From: Bacteroidota bacterium
GTDB lineage: Bacteria; Bacteroidota; Bacteroidia; Bacteroidales; F082
Direction of reading: 5' to 3'
DNA: 64,000 nt
Assembly (NCBI GenBank): GCA_009773165.1
Contig: WOUZ01000003.1
Span: 62,001 to 126,000, forward strand
The notes beneath the pieces were generated by a model, which searched no databases, was not told the DNA's origin, and was given only the letters and a program-made list of their open reading frames with translations. The position numbers and the translations under genes were made by a program. Shown piece by piece: positions 34,451-41,797 of the stretch (position 1 is its first letter; each line of letters begins with the position of its first letter).

Positions 34451-35041
34451 TACTTTATGCAGCGAAATGCGCAAATTGGCCTCAAGCATTTTCCGGTGAT
34501 AGCGTTCCCATGTGGTAGGAATGATGGAATGAAGCTTTAACTCCGGTGTTATCCCGAGTTCAAATTTTTCACCCAACCTAAAACGTTTTTGAAGGAACAG
34601 ATTAAATCCTACTCCGGTTTGCAAGTCAAACCCATCTCGAACGGGATTGAGCTCTATTCCCAGAAAAGGGCCGAGTCCGAAATTAAACCTGTAACGAAGC
34701 TCCCTGCTGTAATTCAGCGGAACTGTCAGCAGCGAAACAATAATTGGTTCAGTACTATGTTGTTCCATCCCATAACCATCAATCCAGGAAGAATTGTAAC
34801 TGTAATGGCCAAAATCAAGTCCGGTAAGGAAGCTGTTGCGTCCGTTTTTTAGATGATAACCTACTCCTATGATGTAACCACTCTTTGACTCATAGCTGGC
34901 AGAACCAACTAACTGAGCAAAACTAATGGGTATCGCATCGGCAATTGAAACATGCAGATCGACAGCATGTTCTTTCTGGGCTTGAATAGTCAAACTTGCT
35001 GCTAAGCAAAAAACCAGGCTAAACGTAATAATCTTATACAT
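34445..35041 (-). CDS. Predicted outer-membrane beta-barrel protein, unknown function
   Basis: A 198-residue exported protein: signal peptide MYKIITFSLVFCLAASLTIQAQ, then alternating hydrophobic/hydrophilic strands with glycine-aromatic turns (YIIGVGYHLKNGRNSFLTGL; FNFGLGPFLGIELN; ELGITPELKLHSIIP) that look like a small eight-stranded outer-membrane barrel. There are no enzymatic motifs. The frame is open to 35089, but the ATG at 35041 gives the signal peptide. It is oriented against bcp with a 6-base overlap at the ends. A lipid or structural role is guesswork. Confidence 0.65.
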   Translation of the reverse strand: MYKIITFSLVFCLAASLTIQAQKEHAVDLHVSIADAIPISFAQLVGSASYESKSGYIIGVGYHLKNGRNSFLTGLDFGHYSYNSSWIDGYGMEQHSTEPIIVSLLTVPLNYSRELRYRFNFGLGPFLGIELNPVRDGFDLQTGVGFNLFLQKRFRLGEKFELGITPELKLHSIIPTTWERYHRKMLEANLRISLHKVL

Positions 35042-35150
35042 CACTTTGCTTTTTCTTGTCAAGATGAAATTACCGGTCAATGGTTGCAAAAAAAAACTAT
35101 TTCCAGTTTTAGTACATTTAATGCGGTTAACTAAGATTTTTTAACATTTT

Positions 35151-35174
35151 ATTGAACATTTATCTTCGTTCAAT
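35151..35174. promoter_or_regulatory. Inverted repeat upstream of the MerR/B12 gene
   Basis: ATTGAAC (35151-35157) and GTTCAAT (35168-35174) form a 7-bp inverted repeat with a 10-base spacer, 33 bases before the ATG. The half-site GTTCAAT resembles repeats upstream of the ECF sigma gene at 38459, so it may be an autoregulatory operator. Confidence 0.4.
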
Positions 35175-35207
35175 GTTTACTACTCACTATTTTACTATCA
35201 TAAAACT

Positions 35208-36095
35208 ATGTCATCATATTCAATAAAAGATTTGGAACGCCTAACCAACGTCAAGGCGCATACGATAAGAATTTGGGAGAAACGTTACGCTATTGTTGAT
35301 CCCGACAGGTCGGATACCAATATCAGGTTTTATACCGATGAAGACCTGAAGCGTTTGCTGAATATTTCAATTTTAAACCGACATGGAATAAAGATTTCGA
35401 AAATTGCCGGCATGAGCACCAGCGAGCTCAACCAAAAGATCATGGAGGTCATTCGTCCGGAATCCGATTATTTAAGTCAGATTGAGAGTTTGGTGGTGGC
35501 AATGATCGAGTTAAACGAAGATCGTTTCGAGAAAATTCTCAACCAAAGCATCATCAAAATTGGGTTTGAAGACACCCTTTATCATATCATTTATCCGTTT
35601 TTTGAGAAGATTGGCATTCTCTGGCAAACAGGAACGATCAATCCCGCTCAGGAACATTTTATTTCTAACCTGATACGCATGAAGTTATGCGTAGCCATCG
35701 ACAGCTTGCCTGCGATTCATGATCCGAAAGCAAAACGCGTAATCCTATTTCTTCCTGAATGGGAGTTGCACGAAATTGGCCTGCTGACATATTATTACCT
35801 TGCCCGCAAGCATGGCTTTAAAGTGATTTATTTAGGACAAAATGTACCCATGTTCGACCTGTTTTCTGTTGCTCATAGTGTTGAACCTGATTTGATTGCG
35901 ACCTATTTTGTTTCAGCAGTGACACTTCCTGAGATGAAGAAGTATATCATGTTACTATCAGAGCATTTTAATTCAAAACAATTGTTTGTTAGCGGTATTC
36001 AGGCAGCGAATATCAATTTTGAATTACCGGAAAATGTACGCACAGTTTCCAGTGCAATGGAGTTTAAGCGTTTTCTGAAGGCGCACTCCAACTAA
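35208..36095 (+). CDS. MerR-family regulator with B12-binding domain (CarH/LitR-like)
   Basis: A 295-residue regulator. The N-terminal MerR winged helix is YSIKDLERLTNVKAHTIRIW (residues 4-23) with the wing at about 40-50. A four-helix segment with Trp139 and Glu149-His150 (the W-x9-EH motif of CarH) follows. A cobalamin-binding Rossmann domain carries ELHEIG (186-191), the ExHxxG motif that holds the B12 cobalt via histidine. In Thermus/Myxococcus CarH, adenosylcobalamin-bound tetramers repress DNA and light breaks them. All key residues are kept here, so cobalamin binding and light response are likely, but not shown. Its upstream region has an ATTGAAC/GTTCAAT inverted repeat. The acyl-CoA ligase follows after 87 bases. 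Confidence 0.9.
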   Translation: MSSYSIKDLERLTNVKAHTIRIWEKRYAIVDPDRSDTNIRFYTDEDLKRLLNISILNRHGIKISKIAGMSTSELNQKIMEVIRPESDYLSQIESLVVAMIELNEDRFEKILNQSIIKIGFEDTLYHIIYPFFEKIGILWQTGTINPAQEHFISNLIRMKLCVAIDSLPAIHDPKAKRVILFLPEWELHEIGLLTYYYLARKHGFKVIYLGQNVPMFDLFSVAHSVEPDLIATYFVSAVTLPEMKKYIMLLSEHFNSKQLFVSGIQAANINFELPENVRTVSSAMEFKRFLKAHSN

Positions 36096-36182
36096 AGCCA
36101 TTTATTTACAGAATAAGTTAAGGGAAAATTGCCTGTCAAAAATGCATTTTCGTTAACTTGCAGCCCTAAATAAGGGTATTTC

Positions 36183-38105
36183 ATGCAACGTACTGTAATT
36201 CAACTGCTGCGGGATGCGGCTCGCCGATTTTCAACATCACCATATCTGAGTCAAAAATCGGATGATGGGTGGTTTACGCAATCATTCTCTGATGTGCTGG
36301 AGAAATCTTCCCATTTCGCATTGGCTTTGCTGGAACATGGCTTTCAGTTCAACGACAGGATAGCTCTGCTGGCCGAAGGTAGAAACGATTGGGTGATAAC
36401 GGAGTACGGAATATTGATGGCAGGTTGTGTGAATGTGCCACTGTCGATAAAACTGTTGCCTGAGGAAATCCATTTTCGTATTGATCATGCCGATTGCAAA
36501 GGGTTGATTGTTTCGGCCAATACGATTGAAAAAGCACTCCTTAGTGTTAGTCAGGAGCAACTGAGGCGGCTGAAGATTATTTTTATGGATGAGGATCTGA
36601 CACCTTATTATAAACTTCTAAATGAAAAAGGCATTGATTTAGATTCGGTCCTCATAATGAGTGAGTTGTATGCGCAGGGCAAAAGTATGCCTGCTTCAGC
36701 TCTATCAGAAGTGGAAAGCAAAATAAAAGAAGATCAGGTTGTTACGATTTCTTATACCTCCGGAACAACAGGAAATCCAAAAGGAATCATGCTTACACAT
36801 ATGAATTATTATGCCAATAGTTCGGATGCAATGCAATTTTTTGATGTTCAGCAACGCGACCGCCTGTTGATCATTTTACCGCTCGACCATTCATTTGCCC
36901 ATACAGTTGGTATTTATGCAAGTGCTGTCAAAGGCTTGTCGATTTATTTTGTTGATGCCCGCGGGGGAAGTAAAAATGCCTTGAAAAATATTCCAATCAA
37001 CCTAAAAGAAGCAAACCCACATTTTATATTAACTGTTCCTGCTCTTACCGGAAATTTCATGTCGAAAATGAAAGATGGAGTGGCGGCAAAAGGCGGGTTG
37101 ATAAAGAAAATATTTGATTCGGGATTGAAAGCCGGAATTGAAATAAAAGGTAATGGATATCATAAGGTTAAAGGTGTAGCACTCCAGAAAAAGATTATTT
37201 ATTGGCTTGCCTACCAATTGATATTTAAGAAACTTCAGGGTGTTTTTGGTAATAGTATCCGTTTTTGCGTTGGAGGAGGAGCTTTGTTGGATATTTCGCA
37301 ACAGCAGTTTTTTTCGGCAGTTGGAGTTCCTGTTTTTCAAGGTTATGGCCTCACTGAAGCAACGCCAATTATTTCAGCCAATACCCCCGGAACTTATAAA
37401 TTGGGTACATCGGGCAAAGTTATTCCCAATGTGGAATGCAAAATTATTGACGGAGCAGGCAACGAACTTCCTGTCGGAAAGAAAGGGCAGATTATTATCC
37501 GTGGCTACAATGTGATGAAAGGTTATTACCTGAATGAGCATGCTACCAGCGAATCGATCATTGATAACTGGTTGTATACAGGAGATTTAGGGTATTTTGA
37601 TGAGGATGGTTTTCTGGTTGTTGTTGGAAGGGAGAAAGCCTTGCTGATTTCGGCTAATGGCGAAAAATATTCTCCGGAAGGGGTTGAAGAGGCAATTATT
37701 AATTGCGCTGAATACATTCAACAAGTGATGGTTTATAACGATATGAAACCTTATACCGTGGCTGTTGTGACCCTTGTTGAAGATAAAATCAGACGATTAA
37801 TTGCACAACAGGTGTTGAGTACACCTGAAGTGCTTATTCGGCTGATTGAACAGGATATCCAACGTTTTAAATCACATCCTGCCTATAAAGACCAATTTCC
37901 TGAGATCTGGATTCCAAGCTCTTTTGTAATTGCAAATGAAGTATTTACAGAGCAGAACCTGATGATCAACTCAACCCTGAAAATGGTTCGGCATAAAGTA
38001 CTTGAGAATTACAGAACCCCTGTAGAGGCACTCTTTAGTCAGGACGGCTTTAAAAGTAGCAATGCACATAATCTAGGTGTTGCCGAAAAGTATTTCGTTA
38101 AGTAG
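36183..38105 (+). CDS. Long-chain fatty-acid--CoA ligase (AMP-forming)
   Basis: A 640-residue ANL-superfamily enzyme. The P-loop TISYTSGTTGNPKGIMLTH is near residue 188, YGLTEATP near 394 and YTGDLGYFDEDGFLVVVGR near 462, all standard for bacterial FadD/FAA1-type ligases. It activates long-chain fatty acids to CoA thioesters for degradation or lipid synthesis. It contains about 50 extra residues in the central part (near 300-350), common in bacterial FAA1-like proteins. It follows the MerR gene by 87 bases; whether they share a transcript is unclear. Confidence 0.93.
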   Translation: MQRTVIQLLRDAARRFSTSPYLSQKSDDGWFTQSFSDVLEKSSHFALALLEHGFQFNDRIALLAEGRNDWVITEYGILMAGCVNVPLSIKLLPEEIHFRIDHADCKGLIVSANTIEKALLSVSQEQLRRLKIIFMDEDLTPYYKLLNEKGIDLDSVLIMSELYAQGKSMPASALSEVESKIKEDQVVTISYTSGTTGNPKGIMLTHMNYYANSSDAMQFFDVQQRDRLLIILPLDHSFAHTVGIYASAVKGLSIYFVDARGGSKNALKNIPINLKEANPHFILTVPALTGNFMSKMKDGVAAKGGLIKKIFDSGLKAGIEIKGNGYHKVKGVALQKKIIYWLAYQLIFKKLQGVFGNSIRFCVGGGALLDISQQQFFSAVGVPVFQGYGLTEATPIISANTPGTYKLGTSGKVIPNVECKIIDGAGNELPVGKKGQIIIRGYNVMKGYYLNEHATSESIIDNWLYTGDLGYFDEDGFLVVVGREKALLISANGEKYSPEGVEEAIINCAEYIQQVMVYNDMKPYTVAVVTLVEDKIRRLIAQQVLSTPEVLIRLIEQDIQRFKSHPAYKDQFPEIWIPSSFVIANEVFTEQNLMINSTLKMVRHKVLENYRTPVEALFSQDGFKSSNAHNLGVAEKYFVK

Positions 38106-38113
38106 ATTAGCTC

Positions 38114-38450
38114 GTTCAATCTGTTTGCTTCTGTCTGATTTCCTTTTCCTTTTCTACCCGTTTTTACATCTGGGTAAATGCCATTTGTTTAAACTTTTGT
38201 TGAAGTATCTCAACATATAGAAGGATTTATTTGCTCAGTTTACACAGTTTGTTTAACAATTTGCCCTTCAAAATCTACTAATCACATACATTTTGTTCAA
38301 CAAAACATATTTTGAATGATTTTTGTTATTATTTATAGTATTGATAAACAGATGTATAAGGTTTTTTAAGAATATTTTGTTTAATTATTTTGCAAAAAGG
38401 CTTGACAAAACTAATTTCTTGTTTAACTTTGCATCATAAACATTAAACAA
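38114..38450. promoter_or_regulatory. Cluster of TTGTTYAAY repeats upstream of an ECF sigma gene
   Basis: The 353-base gap between the acyl-CoA ligase and the sigma gene holds no gene but a series of related 9-base words: TTGTTTAAA at 38185, TTGTTTAAC at 38249, TTGTTCAAC at 38293 (centre of the palindrome TTTTGTTCAACAAAA, 38291-38305), TTGTTTAAT at 38377, TTGTTTAAC at 38419 (overlapping the -7 box) and its reverse at 38442-38450, with GTTCAAT at 38114. TTGTTTAACAA at 38249-38259 is nearly palindromic as well. I infer operators, possibly of the MerR/B12 protein, because its own upstream region carries GTTCAAT repeats. Confidence 0.45.
38402..38431 (+). promoter_or_regulatory. Promoter of the ECF sigma gene at 38459
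   Basis: A -33-like TTGAC at 38402-38406 is followed, after 17 bases, by TAACTTTG (38424-38431), an exact TAnnTTTG followed by C. The leader would be about 20 bases. The -7 box overlaps one TTGTTTAAC repeat, so a bound repressor would occlude it. Confidence 0.65.
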
Positions 38451-38458
38451 AAAATATC

Positions 38459-38968
38459 ATGACAGCAATCGAATTCAACTATAACCTCACGGCAATGCAA
38501 AAGTATCTTGAAGTATTTGCCAAACAACTTACCGGTAACGAAGATGATGCAAAAGACCTCTTGCAGGAAACTTTCCTGAAGGCACTGGTGAATCGTGACA
38601 AGTATGTAAACCAGAATAATTTCAAAGCCTGGGTTTATACCATCATGAAGAATATCTTCATCAATAATTACCGCAGGGCAAAAAAGTCAAAGACATTCAT
38701 TGACCAATCAGATAATTTATTCCATATCAATTCGGTAACTAACGATACAGAGTTTAATCCCGAGTCGATCATTGCAACCAAGGAATTAACAAAAGGAATT
38801 GAAGCTCTCGATAAGGATTTCCGTCGTGCCTTCGATATGTACAACGACGGATTTAAGTACAAAGAAATAGCTGATGATTTAAATCTTACGATTGGCACTG
38901 TCAAAAGCAGAATTTTCTACAGCAGAAAAAAACTAATGGAAAATCTGAAGGAATATCAGCCGGTATAA
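38459..38968 (+). CDS. ECF-type RNA polymerase sigma factor
   Basis: A 169-residue two-domain sigma factor. Region 2 is LEVFAKQLTGNEDDAKDLLQETFLKAL (residues about 14-40) with FKAWVYTIMKNIFINNYRR; region 4 is FDMYNDGFKYKEIADDLNLTIGTVKSRIFYSRKKL near the end. There is no anti-sigma gene next to it. The family type is the one often found near MerR/B12 regulators and light- or stress-linked genes in Bacteroidota; such a MerR gene is 2.4 kb upstream (inference). The promoter contains operator-like repeats. A terminator follows at 39069-39098, so the methionine operon is separate. Confidence 0.9.
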   Translation: MTAIEFNYNLTAMQKYLEVFAKQLTGNEDDAKDLLQETFLKALVNRDKYVNQNNFKAWVYTIMKNIFINNYRRAKKSKTFIDQSDNLFHINSVTNDTEFNPESIIATKELTKGIEALDKDFRRAFDMYNDGFKYKEIADDLNLTIGTVKSRIFYSRKKLMENLKEYQPV

Positions 38969-39068
38969 TCTCCATATTTGTTTAATAATGTTTTTTAAAA
39001 GCTAAACAATGAGTTGAAGAACTTTCAAGCTGATCGGATTTTAAATGTTTATAAATATAGTGTTTCAT

Positions 39069-39098
39069 AAAAGCCCAATGATGTTGGGCTTTTTTTTT
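39069..39098 (+). terminator. Rho-independent terminator after the ECF sigma gene
   Basis: AAAAGCCCAA (39069-39078) pairs with TTGGGCTTTT (39084-39093) around a 5-base loop, with T residues to 39098. It isolates the methionine-operon leader from upstream transcription. Confidence 0.88.
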
Positions 39099-39106
39099 GA
39101 CTGTGG

Positions 39107-39135
39107 TTGGTAATTAAAAAAAAGTTGTTTCTTTG
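39107..39135 (+). promoter_or_regulatory. Candidate promoter of the methionine operon leader
   Basis: TTG at 39107-39109 and TTTCTTTG at 39128-39135 (one mismatch to TAnnTTTG, followed by C) are 18 bases apart. Transcription would start near 39142, a dozen bases before the first leader ORF. Confidence 0.45.
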
Positions 39136-39153
39136 CAGTCTCAAAAATAGAAA

Positions 39154-39207
39154 ATGAAATTAACAGCAATGAATATGATGTCCATGATGATGCAGGAGCG
39201 ATCCTGA
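39154..39207 (+). CDS. Methionine-rich leader peptide 1 (attenuator)
   Basis: A 17-codon ORF encoding MKLTAMNMMSMMMQERS, with 7 methionines, six of them within residues 6-13. The next structure is a rho-independent terminator (39241-39273). The sequence CTGACGTGG (39204-39212, overlapping the TGA stop) can pair with CCCCGTCAG (39246-39254), which includes the 5' arm of that terminator: eight pairs with one mismatch. A ribosome stalled at the Met codons leaves this arm free (antiterminator forms, read-through); one that reaches the stop covers it (terminator forms). This is classical ribosome-mediated attenuation, responding to Met-tRNA, ahead of methionine-pathway genes. Too short for ordinary gene finders. 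Translation itself is not proven. Confidence 0.8.
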   Translation: MKLTAMNMMSMMMQERS

Positions 39208-39240
39208 CGTGGAATCATATTGATATGCAAAATATATATG

Positions 39241-39273
39241 AAAACCCCCGTCAGAAATTGGCGAGGGTTTTTT
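39241..39273 (+). terminator. Attenuator terminator 1 of the methionine leader
   Basis: AAAACCC-C-CGTC (39241-39252) pairs with GGCG-A-GGGTTTT (39260-39271): eleven pairs, one C-A mismatch, a 7-base loop and a T-run to 39273. Its 5' arm is also the 3' arm of antiterminator 1. Confidence 0.82.
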
Positions 39274-39292
39274 GTTTTAAGCAAACGAAGAA

Positions 39293-39385
39293 ATGAAAAA
39301 ATACAGCTTGAATTCAGTAATGACAACAATGAAATCTATGTCGGATATGATGTGGATGTGTGTTTTATTGCAGAAGCCAGGCTGA
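39293..39385 (+). CDS. Methionine-rich leader peptide 2 (attenuator)
   Basis: A 30-codon ORF whose product has methionine at positions 1, 10, 13, 16, 19, 20 and 22 (core MTTMKSMSDMMWM) and ends LLQKPG. Its last codons TTGCAGAAG (39368-39376) and AGGCT (39379-39383) are perfectly complementary to CTTCTGCAA (39415-39423) and AGCCT (39410-39414): a 14-pair antiterminator with a two-base bulge that uses up the 5' arm of the terminator at 39409-39445. A ribosome stalled for Met-tRNA upstream frees this arm; one at the stop codon covers it. The peptide is unrelated to leader 1 apart from Met content, but the layout is the same. It lies 80 bases before metY. Confidence 0.82.
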   Translation: MKKYSLNSVMTTMKSMSDMMWMCVLLQKPG

Positions 39386-39408
39386 GAATAAATATTTAAT
39401 AACCAGTT

Positions 39409-39445
39409 AAGCCTCTTCTGCAAATTGCCGGGGAGGTTTTTTTTT
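39409..39445 (+). terminator. Attenuator terminator 2 of the methionine leader
   Basis: AAGCCTCTTC (39409-39418) pairs with GGGGAGGTTT (39430-39439), including three G-U pairs, followed by T residues to 39445. It is 20 bases before the metY ATG and competes with antiterminator 2. Confidence 0.8.
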
Positions 39446-39464
39446 ATCTAATAAACTAACAATT

Positions 39465-40736
39465 ATGTCACATTATCAATTTGAAACAGAAGCACTTCAT
39501 GCAGGTCATGATACAACACGCACCGAAGGAACTCGTGCAGTTCCAATCTATCAGTCAACATCATATGTGTTTAAAAGTGCAGAGCACGCTGCTAATCTTT
39601 TTTCTTTGGCTGAGTCAGGATTTATTTATACAAGGCTGAATAATCCTACCAATGATATATTGGAGCAGCGGCTAACAGCACTGGATGGAGGCATAGGATC
39701 AGTGGTTTTTGCGAGTGGTGCAGCCGCTATAGCAACAACATTACTTACCCTTTTAAAGAATGGAGATCATATCGTTGCTTCTTCGCATTTATATGGAGGA
39801 ACCTGGAACTTGCTTCAGGTGACGTTGCGGAGATATGGAATCCATACAGATTTCGTTGATCCAATAGATCCTGAGAATTTTAAGAAAGCTATAAAGGAAA
39901 ACACAAGGGCTGTTTTTATCGAGACCCTTGGTAACCCAAAGTTGAATCTTCTTGATATTGAGAAGATTGCTGATTATGCGCACGAAGCAGGTGTTCCTTT
40001 GATTGTAGATAATACAGTAGCCACACCCTACTTATGCAAACCTATTGACTTTGGTGCGGATATTATTGTTTACTCATTAACAAAATATATTGGCGGACAA
40101 GGTACTTCATTAGGTGGTGCAGTAGTTGATTCCGGCAAGTTCAATTGGTCGAATGGAAAATTTCCTGAGTTCACCTCTCCCAATCCAGGATTTCATGGAT
40201 TGGTATTGACAGAAGCTTTGGGTCAAGCGGCTTTCATTGCAAAACTACGTCTTGAAGGCTTGCGGGATCTTGGGGCTGCTGCCAGTCCGTTCAACACTTT
40301 TCAATTAATACAAGGCTTAGAAACTTTGCCTCTTCGCATCATCCGACATTCAGAAAATGCCCTTAAACTTGCGCAGTGGCTCGGGCAACATCCTGCTGTT
40401 GCATGGGTGAATTACCCGGGATTGCCAACCCATCCTACCTATCACCTGGTTGAAAAATATCTTCCTTTGGGACAAAGTGGATTACTAACATTTGGACTTA
40501 AAGGTGGTTATGAAGCAGCATGCAAGGTTGTCAATACCACAAAACTTTTCTCGTTGCTTGCCAATATAGGTGATACCAAGTCGCTGATCATTCACCCGGC
40601 CAGCACTACACATCAGCAATTGTCAGACAGCGAACAACTTGCATCAGGTGTAACACCAGATCTTATCCGTGTTTCTGTAGGAATAGAAAACATCAACGAC
40701 CTGATCACAGATCTGAATAACGCAATCACCGCCTAA
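39465..40736 (+). CDS. metY: O-acetylhomoserine sulfhydrylase
   Basis: A 423-residue PLP enzyme of the Cys/Met-metabolism family. The PLP lysine is Lys207 in VYSLTKYIGG; the start FETEALHAGHDTTRTEGTRAVPIYQSTSYVF, ASGAAAIATTLLTLLKNGDH (cofactor phosphate region) and the long insert after the lysine (KFNWSNGKFPEF) match O-acetylhomoserine (thiol)-lyases rather than cystathionine synthases. It turns O-acetylhomoserine and sulfide into homocysteine. It leads the operon metY-metX-aspartokinase/homoserine dehydrogenase (gaps of 10 and 13 bases) and lies directly behind two methionine attenuators. A separate methionine synthase would be needed elsewhere. Confidence 0.93.
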   Translation: MSHYQFETEALHAGHDTTRTEGTRAVPIYQSTSYVFKSAEHAANLFSLAESGFIYTRLNNPTNDILEQRLTALDGGIGSVVFASGAAAIATTLLTLLKNGDHIVASSHLYGGTWNLLQVTLRRYGIHTDFVDPIDPENFKKAIKENTRAVFIETLGNPKLNLLDIEKIADYAHEAGVPLIVDNTVATPYLCKPIDFGADIIVYSLTKYIGGQGTSLGGAVVDSGKFNWSNGKFPEFTSPNPGFHGLVLTEALGQAAFIAKLRLEGLRDLGAAASPFNTFQLIQGLETLPLRIIRHSENALKLAQWLGQHPAVAWVNYPGLPTHPTYHLVEKYLPLGQSGLLTFGLKGGYEAACKVVNTTKLFSLLANIGDTKSLIIHPASTTHQQLSDSEQLASGVTPDLIRVSVGIENINDLITDLNNAITA

Positions 40737-40746
40737 AACCTTTTTT

Positions 40747-41784
40747 ATGTCTAGGAGTAAGAATCTGAAGTTTCATAGCCAACAGCAATTTCAATCCTTC
40801 AATGGTACGTTGTTTCCTGAGCTTGTCTTATCATATGAAGTTTTCGGACCAGCGTTGGAAGAGAAAAAGCCGGTTGTTTTGGTGTGTCACGCACTTACGG
40901 GCAATTCAACAATCACCGGTGAGAAGGGTTGGTGGAATGATCTGATAGGAGAGGACAGACTCATTTCGTTATCAAAATTTACCGTAATTGGAATCAATAT
41001 TCCCGGCAATGGTTATCATTCGGATGAAAAAGCCACCTATGCTCAATACAGAAATTTAAACGTCAGGGATATTGCAAAACTTTTTGTAAACCTTTTGCGG
41101 GAAATTGGAGTAAGTCAGCTGTTTGTAGCAATAGGTGGTTCGTTAGGTGGCGGTATTTGTTGGGAAATAGCAGCCACATTTCCCGATTTTGTTCAAACAA
41201 TAATACCAGTGGCTACCGACTGGAAAGCGACTGACTGGGTGCTGGCACACAACAAAGTTCAGGAACAAATTTTGATACACTCCTCTGATCCACTGCACGA
41301 TGCGCGTATGATGGCCATGATGTTCTACAGAACACCCGAATCGTTAAAGATGAAATTTGACAGAAGTATTAATCCTTCCAATGGATTGTTTAACATTGAA
41401 ACCTGGCTATTGCGCCATGGGGAAAAACTAAGAAATCGCTTCAATCTTGATGCATATCTTTTGATGACACATTACCTTAGTTCGCTGGATATTGGTAAAG
41501 ACAGGGGAGGGTTTCAACAGGTGGTTTCGCTTATAAAGGCGCGTGTGATTATGATAGGGGTTGATTCCGATTTGTTTTTTCAGCCGGCCGAAAACAAAGA
41601 TACAGTTGCTGTTATGAAACAGAATGGTTGCGATGCGAGTTACCGGGAAATAGTTTCAATTCATGGTCATGATAGCTTCCTGATTGAATTCGGGCAACTT
41701 ACCAATCTGCTGCAAGATGTTTTCCATGAGAGTGATCAGCTTGAAAAATCAGAATATTCCAATTATTGCGAATCAATATTATAA
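40747..41784 (+). CDS. metX: Homoserine O-acetyltransferase (MetX family)
   Basis: A 345-residue alpha/beta hydrolase-fold acyltransferase. The nucleophile elbow is GGSLGGG with Ser132; VVLVCHALTGNS (about 43-54) is the oxyanion-strand region; aspartate in GVDSDLFF (near 281) and histidine in IHGHDSFLIEFG (near 316) complete the triad. It moves acetyl from acetyl-CoA to homoserine, feeding MetY encoded just upstream. Some MetX-like proteins use succinyl-CoA or serine; the pairing with metY favours the acetylhomoserine role. It starts 10 bases after metY, and the bifunctional kinase gene starts 13 bases after it. Confidence 0.92.
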   Translation: MSRSKNLKFHSQQQFQSFNGTLFPELVLSYEVFGPALEEKKPVVLVCHALTGNSTITGEKGWWNDLIGEDRLISLSKFTVIGINIPGNGYHSDEKATYAQYRNLNVRDIAKLFVNLLREIGVSQLFVAIGGSLGGGICWEIAATFPDFVQTIIPVATDWKATDWVLAHNKVQEQILIHSSDPLHDARMMAMMFYRTPESLKMKFDRSINPSNGLFNIETWLLRHGEKLRNRFNLDAYLLMTHYLSSLDIGKDRGGFQQVVSLIKARVIMIGVDSDLFFQPAENKDTVAVMKQNGCDASYREIVSIHGHDSFLIEFGQLTNLLQDVFHESDQLEKSEYSNYCESIL

Positions 41785-41797
41785 GAGAATTAAAAGC

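Noticed and set aside
38106-38458. CRISPR array, suggested by repeated short words
   Set aside because: Repeats are 9 bases, unevenly spaced and in both orientations; no spacers and no cas genes.
39100-39464. SAM riboswitch ahead of metY
   Set aside because: I looked for SAM-I and SAM-II core motifs and saw none; two leader peptides with terminators and antiterminators explain the region fully.
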